DNA of 53,265 nucleotides, from the NCBI GenBank assembly GCA_903923905.1, contig CAIXZH010000034.1:1-53265 (forward strand). Reading direction: 5' to 3'. The DNA is from an uncultured Bacteroidia bacterium (GTDB taxonomy: Bacteria; Bacteroidota; Bacteroidia; Bacteroidales; Prolixibacteraceae). Position 1 is the first letter of the stretch, and each line of letters opens with the position of its first letter. The notes under the pieces were generated by a model that was not told where the DNA came from, made no database searches, and saw nothing but the letters and a program-made list of their open reading frames with translations. Positions 44,478 to 53,230 of this stretch are shown here, piece by piece. The position numbers and the translations under genes are program-made.

Positions 44478-44883
44478 ATAGCTTTTGGTGAGATATACTG
44501 TTTAAAACACGATTTTGATATCGAAAGTAACGGGCAACTCGCCTCTGACAGAACAAATTGGGGAGAAAAATAGCGTTTCTGAACAAGGTTATTTTTTATA
44601 TTTTTATGTTCCTTTGGAACAAAATATGGGTAGAATGCAATTATTTTGGATTAGTATTTCGTCCTGGACGGGACGAAACCGTATATTTCAACCTTTTTTC
44701 TACTCCAATTAAATCTCTGACGGGATAATAACATTAATTTTAAACAGCCTATAAGAATAAAAGGCAAGCAGGGAAGATTTTCCGGCTAGAGGCCAGTAGC
44801 CAACAGCCAGCATCAAATAATTCCATATCAATTGGTCTTACTTATCCGTGCCTTTCGTTTATGAACCATATAATATTAAACTC
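44478..44883. repeat. Gene-free region with a hairpin-bearing intergenic repeat
   Basis: Within these 406 bases a structured segment runs from about 44600 to 44740. It has TGTTCC-TTT-GGAACA (44607-44621) and TTTCGTCC-TGGACG-GGACGAAA (44657-44678). GTAGAA (44630-44635) is mirrored by TTCTAC (44698-44703) around the second hairpin, and TGACGGGATAATAACATTAA follows. I recall similar pieces (GGTAGAA with inverted TCGTCC/GGACGA units) from intergenic repeats in other Bacteroidota, and this copy looks partly decayed. The part nearest ddl has CAGTAGCC and CAGCCAGC but no recognised element. Confidence 0.6.
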
Positions 44884-45870
44884 ATGAGCAAAAAAAATAT
44901 TGCCATAGTAGCAGGAGGAGACTCATCAGAATATGTTGTATCCGTAAGAAGTGGTGCAAATGTTATGAAGGCCATCAACCAGGAGCTTTTTATCCCCTGG
45001 TTAATCAGGATAAAAGGGGAGGAGTGGATTGTCCTTGATGGAGAAAACCAGATAGCGGATATAAATAAATCGGATTTCTCCTTTACCCTGGCTGAACAAA
45101 GATACAAATTCGATTATGCCTATATCATCATACATGGAACCCCCGGAGAAGATGGAATATTACAGGGGTATTTTGAAATGCTCAAGATTCCATACTCTAC
45201 CTGTGGGGTACAATCATCTGCACTTACTTTTAATAAATTCTTCTGTAATAATTACTTAAAGAGTTTTGGCATTCCCATGGCCAATTCTGTCCGCCTGATT
45301 GCAGGTGAGAGGTACAGTGCCGCCGGTATCGTTGATTCTTTGGGCCTTCCTTTGTTTGTGAAACCCAATGCCGGGGGATCGAGCTTTGGGGTCACTAAAG
45401 TAAAAAAAGAGGAAGATCTTGTTGACGCTGTAAATAAAGCACTCGGTGAAAGCACGGAAGTTATTATTGAACAATTTATTGACGGAAGTGAGTTTACCTG
45501 TGGTGTGGTCAAAATTGGGGAACGTAAACTTGTTTTTCCGGTCACTGAGGTGATTCCCAAAAATGAATTCTTCGACTTTGAGGCCAAATACATACCCGGG
45601 ATGGCAGACGAGATAACACCGGCACGAATCTCAGAATCCCTTACATATGATATTCAGCGGCGCTCTGCTGAAATCTATGATCTTTGCAGCTGCAAAGGGA
45701 TCGTTCGCGTGGATTTTATCCTCCGGGGAGATATCTTTTACTTTTTAGAGGTAAACACAGTCCCGGGCATGACCGAAACCAGTTTTATCCCGCAACAAAT
45801 AAAGGCCATGGGTCTTAACCTGACTGATTTGCTGACGGATATTATAAATGATGGGTTAATATTCGGGTGA
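44884..45870 (+). CDS. ddl: D-alanine--D-alanine ligase
   Basis: Ddl joins two D-alanines for the peptidoglycan precursor. From ATG 44884 (preferred to an upstream GTG at 44848) the protein is 328 aa. It starts MSKKNIAIVAGGDSSEYVVS and has an ATP-grasp fold. VDSLGLPLFVKPNAGGSSFGVTKVK near 150 binds ATP, IIEQFIDGSEFTCGV is near 198, and FYFLEVNTVPGMTETSFIPQQIKAMG is near 280. The product feeds the MurF domain encoded 2 kb away at 47883-50372, which in turn is fused to the alanine racemase that makes D-Ala. The three activities of D-Ala supply and addition therefore sit in one locus. Confidence 0.96.
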   Translation: MSKKNIAIVAGGDSSEYVVSVRSGANVMKAINQELFIPWLIRIKGEEWIVLDGENQIADINKSDFSFTLAEQRYKFDYAYIIIHGTPGEDGILQGYFEMLKIPYSTCGVQSSALTFNKFFCNNYLKSFGIPMANSVRLIAGERYSAAGIVDSLGLPLFVKPNAGGSSFGVTKVKKEEDLVDAVNKALGESTEVIIEQFIDGSEFTCGVVKIGERKLVFPVTEVIPKNEFFDFEAKYIPGMADEITPARISESLTYDIQRRSAEIYDLCSCKGIVRVDFILRGDIFYFLEVNTVPGMTETSFIPQQIKAMGLNLTDLLTDIINDGLIFG

Positions 45871-45873
45871 TTT

Positions 45874-45957
45874 TGTAGGGACGTTGCATGGAAAATGTGT
45901 AGGGACGTTGCATGGAAAATGTGTAGAGACGTTGCATGCAACGTCTCTACACATTTT
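45874..45957. repeat. TGTAGAGACG-family repeat, copy 3: two 24-base units plus a perfect 42-bp palindrome
   Basis: Two identical 24-base units (TGTAGGGACGTTGCATGG + AAAATG; 45874-45897 and 45898-45921) run into a perfect palindrome of 42 bp (45916-45957) with core TGTAGAGACGTTGCA and its complement. The direct units carry GGGACG where the palindrome has AGAGACG. The block begins 3 bases after the ddl stop and can form a very long hairpin that may end ddl transcription. The 220 bases after it, up to dnaB, hold nothing I can name. Confidence 0.95.
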
Positions 45958-46177
45958 GTTTGTAACCCTGTTCATAAGATGTTGACAATTTTCGTGAAAC
46001 GGCCAAAGTTCTGAAATGGGAAACGATACCCCTAGTTTCGAACAAATTCCGGTTGTCTATTCCAAAATTGCATACTATTTTTGAAGAGATAAGCGTACTT
46101 TCAATCGTTGGAATTTTATTGGAATTAATTATCATTAAAGTACTTATTCTTAAGCTTTTCTTTTAAAACAGATCCCT

Positions 46178-47737
46178 ATGCCTGCCGATCAAAATAATTT
46201 TCGTAACCGTGCCAAACCCAAAATGACGGTTGAACAGCTCAATGCCCAGTATGGAAAGATACCACCGCAGGCTCCGGAAGTGGAAGAAGCGGTTCTGGGA
46301 GCATTAATGCTGGAACGGGATGCTTTTACAGGTATTGCCGCAATTCTCAAAGCAGAAAGCTTTTATAAGGAGGAGCACCAGAAAATATATACGGTCATCC
46401 AGCATCTGGTGGCCAACGAAAAACCGGTGGATCTTCTGATGGTAACCCAGGAGTTGAAAAACAGACAGGAGCTTGATGAGGTGGGAGGTCCGATCTATAT
46501 CACTCAGCTCACCAGCCGGGTGGCCTCGGCTGCACACATCGAATTTCATGCACGGATAATTGCTCAGAAATATATTCAGCGTGAGTTGATCCGGATCTCG
46601 TCCGAAATTCAGGTAAAATCGTTCGATGACTCCATGGAACTGGACGATCTGATCGATTATGCCGAATCATCCCTTTTCAAAGTCACTGAAGGGAATATAT
46701 CCAAGGAATCACAACCCATTAAACCGTTGCTACGGGAGGCCATTGAACGGATTGAGGAAAACGCCAAAAAACCCGATGGATTATCAGGAATTGCATCCGG
46801 GTATTCGAAACTGGATAAGATTACTTCTGGCTGGCAAAATACAGATTTAATGATTGTTGCTGCCAGACCAGCCATGGGAAAAACGGCATTTGTCCTTTCA
46901 ATGGCTCGTAACATGGCCGTATTAAAGCAAGTCCCGGTTGCCTTCTTTTCTCTTGAAATGTCCTCCATGCAGTTGGTTCTTCGGTTAATCGCTGCTGAGA
47001 CTGAACTTGGATCCGAAAAAATTAAAAGTGGGAAACTTGAAGATTGGGAATGGGAATTATTTAACCGCAGGATTAAAAACCTGGAAAATGCCCCGATTTT
47101 TATAGATGACACTCCGGCGTTATCCATTTTTGAATTCAGGGCCAAGTGTCGCCGGCTAAAAATGCAGCATGACATTGGTATTGTCATCGTCGATTATTTG
47201 CAGTTAATGACTGCAGGGAATGATGTAAAAGGGAACAGGGAACAGGAAGTCAGCACGATCTCCAGAAACCTGAAAGCGATTGCCAAAGAGATTAACGTGC
47301 CAATCATCGCATTGTCTCAGCTGAATCGTTCTGTTGAATCACGGGATGGGAAACGTCCTCAGCTTTCTGATTTGCGCGAGTCGGGAGCTATTGAACAGGA
47401 TGCTGATATGGTTATGTTTATCCACCGTCCTGAGTATTATGGAATTACCCAGGATGCCGATGGGAATTCATTACTTGGAGTGGCTGAAATTATCATTGCA
47501 AAGCACAGAAACGGCTCAGTGGGAGATGTGCAGCTTGCATTTAAGGCATCGCTGGCCAAGTTCAGTAATATTGATGAAATCTCGATGAGTACAATGCCTG
47601 ATGACCTCGGAGAAGGTAAGAAGGAGTCCATTTTCAGGTCAAAAATGAATTATGAAACGTCTACCGCAGGAACCAGCATCCCATCCACCGGTTTTGGAAG
47701 ACCCGGTGATCAATTGATCGAAGGGGCACCATTTTAA
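46178..47737 (+). CDS. dnaB: Replicative DNA helicase DnaB
   Basis: DnaB is the hexameric 5'-3' helicase of the replication fork. The 519-aa chain has the N-terminal primase-interaction domain (IPPQAPEVEEAVLGALMLERDAF, about 28-50) and the RecA-like motor. Walker A is PAMGKTAF (231-238), FFSLEMSSMQLVLRL is near 263, the Walker B-containing IVIVDYLQLMTAG is near 340, and LSQLNRSVESR is near 382. No intein interrupts it. A Ser/Thr/Gly-rich C-terminal tail of about 40 residues is unstructured. The gene is alone between the palindromic repeat and the convergent murF-alr gene. Confidence 0.97.
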   Translation: MPADQNNFRNRAKPKMTVEQLNAQYGKIPPQAPEVEEAVLGALMLERDAFTGIAAILKAESFYKEEHQKIYTVIQHLVANEKPVDLLMVTQELKNRQELDEVGGPIYITQLTSRVASAAHIEFHARIIAQKYIQRELIRISSEIQVKSFDDSMELDDLIDYAESSLFKVTEGNISKESQPIKPLLREAIERIEENAKKPDGLSGIASGYSKLDKITSGWQNTDLMIVAARPAMGKTAFVLSMARNMAVLKQVPVAFFSLEMSSMQLVLRLIAAETELGSEKIKSGKLEDWEWELFNRRIKNLENAPIFIDDTPALSIFEFRAKCRRLKMQHDIGIVIVDYLQLMTAGNDVKGNREQEVSTISRNLKAIAKEINVPIIALSQLNRSVESRDGKRPQLSDLRESGAIEQDADMVMFIHRPEYYGITQDADGNSLLGVAEIIIAKHRNGSVGDVQLAFKASLAKFSNIDEISMSTMPDDLGEGKKESIFRSKMNYETSTAGTSIPSTGFGRPGDQLIEGAPF

Positions 47738-47846
47738 TGAAGCAATGAGAGAATGTGACAATGTGCCAATCGGAATTATTGGGTTTAATGATTGGGTTTT
47801 TTCTCATTGACAGACCTATCATTATTGGATTGCTGAATTCGTATTA

Positions 47847-47878
47847 GCAAATTATCAAATTAGCAAATTATCAAATTA
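47847..47878. repeat. Short tandem repeat beside the murF-alr 3' end
   Basis: Two exact 16-base units (GCAAATTATCAAATTA) end 4 bases before the murF-alr stop codon, between convergent genes. The unit is itself made of two nearly identical octads (GCAAATTA and TCAAATTA). This mirrors the heptad array at 10665-10790, which also abuts a convergent stop codon. Confidence 0.85.
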
Positions 47879-47882
47879 CAAC

Positions 47883-50372
47883 CTATTCCTTAAAATAGAC
47901 CCTTTTTACCCGCTGGCCTATTGATGTGAGAATTTCATACGAGATTGTTCCCAATGTTGAGGCAACTTCGCTTACCGGCAGATCTTCGCCAAAAATTATA
48001 GCGCGGTCACCTTCCCTGGCAATAACCCCGGTAATATCTACCATACACATATCCATGCAAATAGTACCAACAATCGGAACCTTTGTTCCCCCAATCAATA
48101 CCTTTCCTACACCATTGCTCAACCTGCGGTTTAGTCCGTCGGCATAACCAATAGGCAGGACTGCAATGGTCATCGGTTTTTCGGCAAAACCTTTCCGGCC
48201 ATAACCGACGGTTTCACCTGCATCAACTGTTCTAACCTGAGATATCGTTGTTTTCAGTGTTGCAACATTTCGCAATTCGTTCTGGACTTTGGGGCTTGCC
48301 CCGTAAAGACCAATCCCAAGCCGAACCATGTCCAGTTCCATCTCGGGAAATCGCTCAATTCCCGAAGAATTCAAGATATGCCGTAATATCTCATAGTTGA
48401 ATGAATCAGTGACAATATCACAATATTCCCTGAATCGGCTGAACTGCAAATTTGTAAACAAATCACTTGCCGGATCATCGCTCACCGCCAGATGCGAGAA
48501 GACTGAACGAATATACATTGTATCACGCACCCTGATATAGGCCGTTACCTTCTTTACCTCCTCCGGGTGATCAAATCCAAGCCGTTTCATTCCGGTATCC
48601 ACCTTAAGGTGAACAGGAAAATTATTGACTGCATTTCGTCTCAAAGCTTCATCAAATTGCTCCAATAGCTCAAAACGGTAAATATTTGGTTCAAGACGGT
48701 TCTCGATCATTGCATCAAAACTATGCTCCTCGGGATTCATCACCACAATAGGCACTTCAATCCCATTATTCCGGAGTTCAATCCCTTCATCGGCGATAGC
48801 TACTGCAAGAAAATCTATTTTCCGGTATTGTAACACTTTGGCAATTTCGATCGATCCGGTTCCATATGAAAACGCTTTGACCATAGCCATTACTTTGGTC
48901 GACAGACTAAGTTTGGAGCGATAATAGTTCAGGTTGTGAACCATCGCATCGAGATCAATCTCCATAACAGTCTGGTGTGCTTTCTCCTGAAGCAGGGATG
49001 AAATTTTGTCAAAACGGAATTGACGTGCCCCTTTTAACAGAATTATCTCCTGATTAAAGTCGGTCTCCCTGAAATGAAGTAAAAACTCAGCTGAGGATGG
49101 GAAGAAGCGTTTGTCGGGTATGGTAAACATATCACAGAAACGGCTAATTTCCTTTCCAATCCCGATAATTCGGTCAATATGCCGCATTTGAATGTAATCA
49201 GCGATTTCACGGTAAAGTAATTCGGGGTTTTCGCCTGACTGCAGAATATCTGAGATGATTACAGTACACCGATTTTTCCGGTTATCCGACTGCTGTCCAA
49301 TGAAATCGAGAGCATTTACCAGTGAAGCCGTATCCGAATTATAGGAATCGTTAATAATCGTGCAGCCATTTATCCCTTTTTTTAGTTCAAGCCGCATGGC
49401 TATGGGAGAAATTTTTCGGAACCTTTCCTGAATATCTTGCGGAATAAAGGAGGTTGCCAGCATATATGCCCAGCAATGAATCGCATTTTCGATGCTGGCA
49501 TCATCGGTAAAAGGGATACTGATTGAGATCCTTTCCGATTCATATTCTGCTTCAATCCGTGTGGAACTTTCACTTTTTATCCTCTGAGTAACCCTAAGAT
49601 CAGCATAAGAATCAACTGATGACCAGCTGAAAAACCTTGGAGAATTATTGAATGTTGCCCGGTCAATGGCCTGGCCAAGCAATTCGAAATCTTTGCAATA
49701 TATGATTAAACGACTGTTTGTAAAAAGCTTTAACTTTTCGTCAACAAGCTCTTCAATGGACCCAAAATTCTCGAGGTGAGCTTTCCCGAGATGGGTAAAA
49801 ATCCCATGGTCAGGTTGCAATATACCCTGGAGCTTTTCCATTTCACCGGGTTTGGAAATTCCGGCTTCAAAAATTGCAAGATTGTACCGGTCGTCCATCA
49901 GCCATACGGACAGAGGATTTCCAATCTGCGAATTGTAGCTTCTGGGACTTCTTACAATCTTAAAATCGGGACTTAAAAGTTCTCCAAGCCACTCCTTAAC
50001 AATGGTTTTGCCATTACTCCCGGTGATTCCTGCAACTGGATAAGTGAACCTTCTCCGATGAAAAGCAGCCAGCTTCTGAAGAGCTTCCAGAGAACTTGAG
50101 ACGATAATAAAACGGGCATGAGCATTAGCCTGTGTTGGCTGGGGTAACACTTCAACGACAAACATCGACACCTCTCTGGAAATAGCGTCCTCAATAAATC
50201 GGTGCCCGTCGTCCCGTTCACTTTTGAGGGCGAAAAATAACGTCTCCTTACCCGAAAGGATAGTTCGGCTATCGAAAGAGAGGAACCGGACAGATTGAGG
50301 ATCAGCTGTGTCCGGATCAACTAATTGTCCTCCGATAATATTGAAAATTTCTGTGAAAGAATGGGAAATCAT
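47883..50372 (-). CDS. Bifunctional UDP-MurNAc-tripeptide:D-Ala-D-Ala ligase / alanine racemase
   Basis: From ATG 50372 the fusion is 829 aa. The longer frame to 50480 would overlap the divergent gene's promoter. Residues 1-455 are MurF: N-terminal substrate domain, ATP loop AGITGSNGKTIVKEW (114-128), and GAGISKPGEMEKL-type central motifs (here FEAGISKPGEME). Residues about 465-829 are a fold-type III alanine racemase: VMAMVKAFSYGTGS holds the PLP lysine, LKVDTGMKRLG is present, and YGASPKVQ, GYGRKGFAEKPMTIAVLPIGYADGLNRRL and GTICMDMCMVDIT follow. The fused protein makes D-Ala and attaches D-Ala-D-Ala to the muropeptide, a known Bacteroidota fusion. ddl, which links the two, is 2 kb away. Confidence 0.95.
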   Translation of the reverse strand: MISHSFTEIFNIIGGQLVDPDTADPQSVRFLSFDSRTILSGKETLFFALKSERDDGHRFIEDAISREVSMFVVEVLPQPTQANAHARFIIVSSSLEALQKLAAFHRRRFTYPVAGITGSNGKTIVKEWLGELLSPDFKIVRSPRSYNSQIGNPLSVWLMDDRYNLAIFEAGISKPGEMEKLQGILQPDHGIFTHLGKAHLENFGSIEELVDEKLKLFTNSRLIIYCKDFELLGQAIDRATFNNSPRFFSWSSVDSYADLRVTQRIKSESSTRIEAEYESERISISIPFTDDASIENAIHCWAYMLATSFIPQDIQERFRKISPIAMRLELKKGINGCTIINDSYNSDTASLVNALDFIGQQSDNRKNRCTVIISDILQSGENPELLYREIADYIQMRHIDRIIGIGKEISRFCDMFTIPDKRFFPSSAEFLLHFRETDFNQEIILLKGARQFRFDKISSLLQEKAHQTVMEIDLDAMVHNLNYYRSKLSLSTKVMAMVKAFSYGTGSIEIAKVLQYRKIDFLAVAIADEGIELRNNGIEVPIVVMNPEEHSFDAMIENRLEPNIYRFELLEQFDEALRRNAVNNFPVHLKVDTGMKRLGFDHPEEVKKVTAYIRVRDTMYIRSVFSHLAVSDDPASDLFTNLQFSRFREYCDIVTDSFNYEILRHILNSSGIERFPEMELDMVRLGIGLYGASPKVQNELRNVATLKTTISQVRTVDAGETVGYGRKGFAEKPMTIAVLPIGYADGLNRRLSNGVGKVLIGGTKVPIVGTICMDMCMVDITGVIAREGDRAIIFGEDLPVSEVASTLGTISYEILTSIGQRVKRVYFKE

Positions 50373-50439
50373 AGAGCAAAAATAACCAAAATTAATGAAC
50401 TGGTTTTTTTGTATTTTTACTTTCGAAAAAATAAGACCG

Positions 50440-51189
50440 ATGGAACCAAAAATACTTCTCCAGTTAATCCGGGACGACATCTCACATCTTCAGGGAATTG
50501 CCAGCGAATTCAGTAATGAATTGCAACTGACTCCTGAAGAGGTGGAATTGGCAATTGTCAGGACAAATGGGCTGCTTCGTCAGCTCGAATTACTGCATAA
50601 ATTATTAGTTAAAGCCGACAAGAGCCTCTTACAAATGGAGACGAAATTTGAAACTATTAAAAATTCCTATGCTGAGAGGGGCCAGAACATATTATTTGTG
50701 GAAACAAGTGACAAAAACCCGGGTGAAAATCTGGTTGAAACTCCTGAGCCGGTCGCTGAAATTGAATTGTCATCTCTGGTCTGTCAGGAATCAGTAGATA
50801 CCCTAAAGGTAATTATTCCTGAAATTAAGGACAATAAAGAGGAGGTATCCACAGGCTTGCCGGATCAGGAGTTTAAAAATCAAAGTGAAGAATCGCGTGA
50901 ATCCATTCAAATGGTAAATGATTTGCTCGTTAAAGGGAAAAGTGAATCAGGCTATCAGATAATTCCGATAAAAAGTATTTGGGATGGAATAGGGATCAAC
51001 GACCGGATTCTTTTTGTTCGCGAATTATTTGAAAATGATAGTTCAATGTTTGAAACTGCCGTAACAGCTCTAAATCAGTTGTCCACAATTCAGGAGGCAG
51101 TAAATTATTTGAAAATGAATTTCAAGTGGCGCAAAACAGAAGCCAGTCAGCATTTTTTGATTTTAGTTAAACGCCGGTTTACAATTTAG
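50440..51189 (+). CDS. Protein of unknown function with N-terminal helical and C-terminal conserved domains
   Basis: From ATG 50440 (MEPKILLQ; an upstream ATG at 50395 is less likely) the protein is 249 aa with no signal peptide. Residues 1-75 are helical and coiled-coil-like (NGLLRQLELLHKLLVKADKSLLQMETKF). About 80-160 is acidic and probably disordered. The C-terminal 70 residues look compact (IWDGIGINDRILFVRELFENDSSMFETAV...AVNYLKMNFKWRKTEASQHFLILVKRRFT). I believe this C-terminal part recurs in Bacteroidota proteins but know no function. It is 3 bases upstream of rsmI and divergent from murF-alr, which suggests an envelope or translation link without proof. Confidence 0.75.
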   Translation: MEPKILLQLIRDDISHLQGIASEFSNELQLTPEEVELAIVRTNGLLRQLELLHKLLVKADKSLLQMETKFETIKNSYAERGQNILFVETSDKNPGENLVETPEPVAEIELSSLVCQESVDTLKVIIPEIKDNKEEVSTGLPDQEFKNQSEESRESIQMVNDLLVKGKSESGYQIIPIKSIWDGIGINDRILFVRELFENDSSMFETAVTALNQLSTIQEAVNYLKMNFKWRKTEASQHFLILVKRRFTI

Positions 51190-51192
51190 GCG

Positions 51193-51903
51193 ATGGGGAA
51201 ATTATATATCGTGCCTACTCCGATTGGAAATCTTGAAGACATTACCCTTCGGGCGTTGCGAATTTTAAAGGAAGTGGACCTGATTCTTGCAGAAGATACC
51301 CGCACTTCTTCAGTTTTGCTGCGACATTATCAAGTAGCTACCCGGTTATCTTCGCATCATAAATTCAATGAGCATAAAACGGTAGAGCATATTGCAGAGT
51401 TGATTCTAGGCGGAGAAAATATTGCATTGATCTCCGATGCAGGTACCCCTTCGATATCTGACCCCGGTTTTTTGCTGACCAGGACCTGTCTAAGTATGGG
51501 CGTTGAAGTGGAGTGTCTTCCCGGAGCAACTGCCTTTGTCCCTGCCCTGGTCAACTCCGGATTTCCGAGCGACCGGTTTTGTTTTGAAGGGTTTTTACCC
51601 CAGAAAAAGGGGAGACAAAAGAAGTTGAAGGAGTTAGTCGAAGAAACCCGAACCATGATTTTTTACGAATCCCCATTTCGCCTGGTTAAAGCTCTGGAGC
51701 AATTTGCCGAATATTTTGGTTCTGAGAGAAGGGTGTCGGTTTCACGCGAACTTTCCAAACTCTTTGAAGAAAATTTCAGAGGTACAGTGGCTGAGGTCCT
51801 GGCACATTTTAAGTCTAAGACCGTTAAAGGTGAGATTGTAATTGTATTGGAAGGGAAACCTGATCCAAAATTGAATGGTAAAGAAGAAGATGAGGAAGAT
51901 TAG
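51193..51903 (+). CDS. rsmI: 16S rRNA (cytidine1402-2'-O)-methyltransferase
   Basis: RsmI methylates the ribose of C1402 in the 16S decoding centre. The 236-aa protein is of the tetrapyrrole-methylase fold. MGKLYIVPTPIGNLEDITLRALRILKEVDLILAEDTRTS at the start is diagnostic. IALISDAGTPSISDPGFLL near 75, VECLPGATAFVPALVNSGFPSDRFCFEGFLP near 110, and FYESPFRLVKAL near 156 follow. It is shorter than E. coli RsmI at the C-terminus, ending in a Lys/Glu/Asp run, as usual in Bacteroidota. It follows the unknown gene at 3 bases and shares its transcript. Confidence 0.96.
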   Translation: MGKLYIVPTPIGNLEDITLRALRILKEVDLILAEDTRTSSVLLRHYQVATRLSSHHKFNEHKTVEHIAELILGGENIALISDAGTPSISDPGFLLTRTCLSMGVEVECLPGATAFVPALVNSGFPSDRFCFEGFLPQKKGRQKKLKELVEETRTMIFYESPFRLVKALEQFAEYFGSERRVSVSRELSKLFEENFRGTVAEVLAHFKSKTVKGEIVIVLEGKPDPKLNGKEEDEED

Positions 51904-52022
51904 GAATTAATAACCATTTCACCTCTTTAGGGTTAGGCTACAAAAAGCTTAATAATTGCTATAATCTTGTCAGCCCCTCGGGCTTCGAATATTCCAAATT
52001 TTAATTTCAAGTTCGATTTAAT

Positions 52023-52823
52023 ATGCCTCAAAAAAAATACACCCACCTTTTTTTTGATCTGGATAATACGATATGGGATTTCAATTCCAATTCGTATGAG
52101 GCATTGCAAACAACACTGGATAAGCTGGATTTGCTGAAAATGATTGGCTCTTACGATCTGTTTTTTAAGATTTATGGTGAGGAGAATGACCGTTTATGGG
52201 AGCTGTACAGGAACGGGCTAATGCCAAAAAAAGCCTTAAGTATCCAACGTTTTGAGGCCTCCTTTGAAAAAAACGGAACACCTTTGAAGATAGATGGGGG
52301 AGTTGTTAATGATGCCTATCTGGCGGAGATGGTCAATCAAACTAAATTGGTCGACGGAGCCCGTGAAGTTCTGGAATACCTGCATGGACGTTATCAAATT
52401 GCCCTTATAACCAATGGTTTCAGAGAGGTCCAATACGATAAAATTAAAAGAGCTGAATTATCGAAATATTTCAGAAAAGTCTTTATCTCGGAAGAGATAG
52501 GAACGCCAAAACCCGGAAGAAAGATCTTTGAATATGCGATCAAGTCGATGAATGCCCGGAAAAAAGGCTCACTGATGATTGGTGATTCATGGGAGGCCGA
52601 TATTATAGGGGCTATGAAATTTGGAATCGATCAGGTCTATTTTGATCCACATATTATTCAATCGGCAATCCAAATAGTATCTTTTTCACCCTCTAATCAT
52701 AATTGTAATACAATTTGTATCGATACCCCGTCAACAGGTGCCCCTAAACCGGAACAAAATCACAATACAAAAGTCAACACTGCCTTTATTTCCCATCTGG
52801 AACAATTATTGATTATCCTGTAA
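52023..52823 (+). CDS. HAD-family phosphatase, YjjG-like pyrimidine nucleotidase
   Basis: The 266-aa protein has all HAD motifs: HLFFDLDNTIWDF (catalytic Asp12 and Asp14), LITNGFR near 132, Lys in GTPKPGRKIF near 162 and GDSWEADIIGAMKFGIDQVYFDP near 183. The cap region is all-helical as in YjjG, a house-cleaning nucleotidase that dephosphorylates non-canonical pyrimidine nucleotides such as dUMP. About 35-40 residues between QVYFDP and the last helix (TAFISHLEQLLIIL) are extra compared with the usual length of about 230. That stretch is low-complexity (SPSNHNCNTICIDTPSTG) and unlikely to affect catalysis. It is preceded by a 119-base gap after rsmI. Confidence 0.88.
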   Translation: MPQKKYTHLFFDLDNTIWDFNSNSYEALQTTLDKLDLLKMIGSYDLFFKIYGEENDRLWELYRNGLMPKKALSIQRFEASFEKNGTPLKIDGGVVNDAYLAEMVNQTKLVDGAREVLEYLHGRYQIALITNGFREVQYDKIKRAELSKYFRKVFISEEIGTPKPGRKIFEYAIKSMNARKKGSLMIGDSWEADIIGAMKFGIDQVYFDPHIIQSAIQIVSFSPSNHNCNTICIDTPSTGAPKPEQNHNTKVNTAFISHLEQLLIIL

Positions 52824-53230
52824 TTAATTTTTAATCATTCTATCCAAGCGTTGGGTAAAACTTGAATAGGCTTACTATTCTTCAGATAACTAATCAAATA
52901 GGCGGTTAATCCAAATGTCTGATTTCTAAAAACATGACAAAAGTCACGTTAACAAACTATTAAGTTCTTCCTTCTCTGTTACAAAAATATTGCAGAATAT
53001 TTTTCTTTAAATATATTTGCAAGTAATAACAAATTTTAACAACTTTGTGGTTATCGTTAACAGATTACTACAAAATTTGGCTTATCGACTCTAATCGAAC
53101 ATAGCCAAGCTATTAGATATAGAGGAATCATTATCTTAATTTCAATTAAGGATAAAGATTGGATTCAGTTTCAAAAATCAATTCTTATCTATTATAATTC
53201 ATTTTTTTGTTAAACATTAAATTTTAGTCT
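52824..53230. other. AT-rich region holding a promoter and a long leader
   Basis: The 407 bases before the last gene contain no convincing frame. The only recognised element is a promoter at 52989-53019. A short inverted pair, ATAGC-CAA-GCTAT, lies at about 53102-53114 within the predicted leader. Confidence 0.5.
52989..53019 (+). promoter_or_regulatory. Promoter of the gene at the right edge
   Basis: ATTG (52989-52992), a 19-base spacer and TATATTTG (53012-53019) match the -33/-7 pattern with one mismatch in the -33. Transcription would start near 53026, leaving a leader of about 205 bases before the ATG at 53231, long enough to contain regulatory structure. Confidence 0.6.

Noticed and set aside
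45738-45941. 67-codon minus-strand frame encoding repeated HATSLHIF peptides
   Set aside because: It is only the translation of the 24-base direct units and of the antisense of ddl, so not a gene.
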